This document shows, one piece after another, positions 9,031-10,624 of a DNA stretch of 10,624 bases. A program made the position numbers and the translations under genes. The notes beneath the pieces are model-generated. The model had not been told where the DNA came from. It worked only from the letters and a program-made list of their open reading frames with translations, and did not search any database. How positions within the stretch are numbered: the first letter of the stretch is position 1; each line of letters starts with the position of its first letter. The stretch is from Gammaproteobacteria bacterium (GTDB lineage Bacteria; Pseudomonadota; Gammaproteobacteria; Steroidobacterales; Steroidobacteraceae). The DNA lies in the NCBI GenBank assembly GCA_030830595.1, contig JAURMS010000023.1, positions 1 to 10,624 on the forward strand. Reading direction: 5' to 3'.

Positions 9031-9528
9031 ATGCGTTACCAACCGGATGCCCTGGATTTGCGCCTGCTGAACCTGCTGCAGGGCGATGCCTCCCTCAGCG
9101 CGGTCGAACTGGCCGCGCAGGTCAATTTGTCCCAATCCCAGTGCTGGCGCCGCGTGGCCCGCCTGGAGCAGGCCGGTTTTGTCATGCAGCGAGCCGCCGT
9201 GCTGGACCGTCACCGCCTCGGCTTCGACGTGCTGGTTTTCGCCCACGTCCGCTATGCTCGCGGCGCGCGTCAGTCGCTGGCGGAATTCGAGGCCACCGTC
9301 CGTAGCTTTCCGGAGGTGCTGGAGTGTCACATGCTGATGGGGGACGTGGACTTCCTGCTCAAGATCATCGCGCAGGACGTGGCCAGCTACGAGCGCTTCC
9401 TGCGCGAAAAACTCTCGAGCATTCCGGCTGTGCAGGAAGTGCGCTCCAGCATCGCCCTGACCACGGTCAAGGAGACTGGCCGCCTGCCCCTCGAGCAACT
9501 GGAGTCCGCCCTTGACCAGCCGGCCTGA
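9031..9528 (+). CDS. Lrp/AsnC-family transcriptional regulator
   Basis: This is a 165-residue DNA-binding regulator of the feast/famine (Lrp/AsnC) family. The N-terminal winged helix-turn-helix begins DALDLRLLNLLQGDA, with the helix-turn-helix at about 23-46 (ELAAQVNLSQSQCWRRVARLE). The C-terminal RAM (ligand-binding, oligomerising) domain spans about 66-147 and includes ECHMLMGDVDFLLKI (98-112), the typical effector-site loop with the G-x-x-D-F pattern. The start is the only ATG in the AT-rich tract and gives the normal N-terminus. It is transcribed away from the receptor-permease pair across a 227-241-base control region, depending on the receptor start used. It is followed after 7 bases by the VOC gene. 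The position suggests a local regulator of the receptor and permease responding to an amino acid or related small molecule. The general family call is firm; the target and effector are inference. Confidence 0.93.
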   Translation: MRYQPDALDLRLLNLLQGDASLSAVELAAQVNLSQSQCWRRVARLEQAGFVMQRAAVLDRHRLGFDVLVFAHVRYARGARQSLAEFEATVRSFPEVLECHMLMGDVDFLLKIIAQDVASYERFLREKLSSIPAVQEVRSSIALTTVKETGRLPLEQLESALDQPA

Positions 9529-9535
9529 CCCGCAG

Positions 9536-10348
9536 ATGAGGCTCGACCACCTGGGCCTGGTGTCCCGCCAACTCGAGCCGCTACTCTCGGGCGCGGTCGG
9601 ACTCGGTTTCCAGCCGACCCGTCCCGAGGAGTTGATGGCTGCGGGGCCCACAGGGCCGGTGCCGCTCGAGCAATCCAGCGCACACCTGGTGTTCGGCAAC
9701 ACCTATGTGGAATTGACCGCCGTGCGCAGCCATTCGCCTGCCCATCACCTGGCGCCCTGGCTTGCTCGACGGGAGGGTCTCTTGATCCTGGCCTTTGGCA
9801 CCGAGGACCTTGCGGAGGCCAGGCGGCGCAGCCTCGAGGCGGGTTATTCCCCGGGGCCCGTCGCCGGGGCCAGCCGGCGGGTCACTTACGGGGTCCGGGC
9901 CGGCGAAGCCCGATTCGAGTGGTTCATGCTCGATTCGGAGTCGACCCCCGAGGCACTGGTCTGCTTTGTCCGGCACCTGACCCCGGAGGTGGTCTTTCAG
10001 TCCGAGGTCCAGCAGCATCCGAACGGGGCTCGCGACATCGAGGGGGTGGTGCTGGTGACCGACCAGCCGCTGACCCTGGCCGGGCGCTATGCGGGGCTGA
10101 CCGGTGGGCAGCTGACCGGGAGCGAGAGGGAGGCGAGGGTCGTGCTGGAGAGTGGATGGCTGGAGTTCAGGAGCCCGGAGTCCTGGGCTGCCCTGACGGG
10201 GCATGCGCCTGCTTTCGGGGGCCCTGGCCTCGCTGGCTTCTCGGTGCTGGCCGACCGCGAGGGCGTGGATCAAGCGGGCCTGCCCTGCCGCGTCGAGTTT
10301 GCCGCGCAGCGCCGTGAGTTCGCGCGCTGCTATCCTTCGCACCCATGA
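9536..10348 (+). CDS. Glyoxalase-like (VOC superfamily) protein
   Basis: This is a 270-residue protein that I read as a two-module vicinal-oxygen-chelate fold of the glyoxalase-like (Glyoxalase_3) type. Module 1 begins RLDHLGLVSRQLE, with H5 as a candidate metal ligand, and contains the strand NTYVELTAV with E59. After FEWFMLDSE the segment FVRHLTPEVVF (144-154) resembles a conserved motif of this group. Module 2 starts near NGARDIEGVVLV (163-174) and continues with RVVLESGWLEFRSP. Members of the superfamily include dioxygenases, isomerases and resistance proteins; the reaction here is unknown. I chose the ATG at 9536, 7 bases after the regulator stop, because it starts right at the fold. The alternative TTG at 9512 overlaps the regulator by 17 bases but has GGAG seven bases upstream. 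The gene is probably cotranscribed with the regulator and ends in an ATGA overlap with leuS. Confidence 0.75.
   Translation: MRLDHLGLVSRQLEPLLSGAVGLGFQPTRPEELMAAGPTGPVPLEQSSAHLVFGNTYVELTAVRSHSPAHHLAPWLARREGLLILAFGTEDLAEARRRSLEAGYSPGPVAGASRRVTYGVRAGEARFEWFMLDSESTPEALVCFVRHLTPEVVFQSEVQQHPNGARDIEGVVLVTDQPLTLAGRYAGLTGGQLTGSEREARVVLESGWLEFRSPESWAALTGHAPAFGGPGLAGFSVLADREGVDQAGLPCRVEFAAQRREFARCYPSHP
10328..10336 (+). promoter_or_regulatory. Possible extended -10 promoter for leuS
   Basis: TGCTATCCT fits the extended -10 pattern TGnTAtnnT and ends 8 bases before the leuS ATG. A transcript from it would be leaderless or nearly so. No Shine-Dalgarno sequence precedes leuS, which would be compatible with this, but coupling through the ATGA overlap with the VOC gene explains it equally well. 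No -35 element is seen at the normal distance. Confidence 0.25.
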
Positions 10349-10624
10349 TCGAAGAACGCTATGAACCTGCTGCGGTCGAGGCGGCCGCCCGCGCGCTGTG
10401 GGAATCCAGTGGCTGCTTCGAGGTCAAGGAAGACCCGAGTCGGCCCAAGTACTACTGCCTGTCGATGTTCCCCTATCCGAGCGGGCGCCTGCACATGGGC
10501 CACGTTCGCAACTACACCATCGGTGACGTCATCTCGCGCTTCATGCGCATGCGCGGCTACAACGTCATGCAGCCCATGGGCTGGGATGCCTTTGGCCTGC
10601 CTGCGGAGAACGCGGCCATGGCCA
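10345..10624 (+). CDS. leuS: Leucyl-tRNA synthetase, N-terminal fragment (runs off the window)
   Basis: LeuRS is the cytoplasmic class I enzyme that charges tRNA-Leu. Only the first 93 codons are present; the window edge cuts the gene, and there is no sign of damage. The fragment closely follows bacterial LeuRS: YYCLSMFPYPSGRLHMGHVR (36-55), with the ATP-binding HIGH signature as HMGH at 50-53. NYTIGDVISRF and QPMGWDAFGLPAENAA follow. The ATG at 10345 overlaps the stop of the VOC gene (ATGA), and the N-terminus MIEERYEP aligns with E. coli MQEQYRP, so the start is secure. There is no clear ribosome binding site. Confidence 0.97.
   Translation, partial: MIEERYEPAAVEAAARALWESSGCFEVKEDPSRPKYYCLSMFPYPSGRLHMGHVRNYTIGDVISRFMRMRGYNVMQPMGWDAFGLPAENAAMA

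Noticed and set aside
8818..9702. 294-codon minus-strand frame covering the regulator and the intergenic region
   Set aside because: It is antisense to a well-supported Lrp-family gene and runs through the AT-rich control region; no domain is recognisable.

Overview
The window looks like a chromosomal segment of a GC-rich gammaproteobacterium. The evidence is the gene order miaB - ybeZ (PhoH-like) - ybeY - corC - lnt followed, after an interruption, by leuS, and the closeness of the MiaB, Lnt and LeuRS motifs to the E. coli proteins. The outer-membrane receptor shows a two-membrane cell. I cannot place it more precisely; a free-living, possibly aquatic or soil lineage near Xanthomonadales or Chromatiales is a guess.

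Region 1 (5-5123, + strand) is a tightly packed housekeeping operon: tRNA thiomethylation (MiaB), a PhoH-like ATPase, the rRNA-processing metalloprotein YbeY, the CBS-domain protein CorC, and lipoprotein N-acyltransferase Lnt. Every junction overlaps by 1 to 8 bases (GTG...TGA, ATGA, ATGA, TGATG), so translation is probably coupled along the operon.

Region 2 (5096-8789, - strand) holds two genes that converge on lnt, reading from right to left: a TonB-dependent outer-membrane receptor and, 49 bases downstream, a spinster-like major facilitator permease. Together they could carry one small solute across both membranes. The permease and lnt overlap tail to tail by 28 bases. A strong GC hairpin fills the receptor/permease gap and touches the permease ribosome binding site.

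Region 3 (8790-9030) is the divergent control region. It contains an AT-rich tract (9 G/C in 49 bases) with an inverted repeat next to the regulator start, a perfect 13-base palindrome, a degenerate Fur-like half site and a GC stem-loop in the receptor leader.

Region 4 (9031-10348, + strand) holds an Lrp/AsnC-family regulator and, 7 bases behind it, a two-module glyoxalase-like (VOC) protein. Region 5 (10345-end) is the first 93 codons of leuS, starting inside the stop of the VOC gene.

The most noteworthy item is the four-gene block (permease, receptor, Lrp-type regulator, VOC protein) sitting between lnt and leuS. It looks like a locally regulated uptake and metabolism cassette of unknown substrate. 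I see no RNA genes, CRISPR array, insertion sequence or prophage genes, and nothing I would call a wholly new system.
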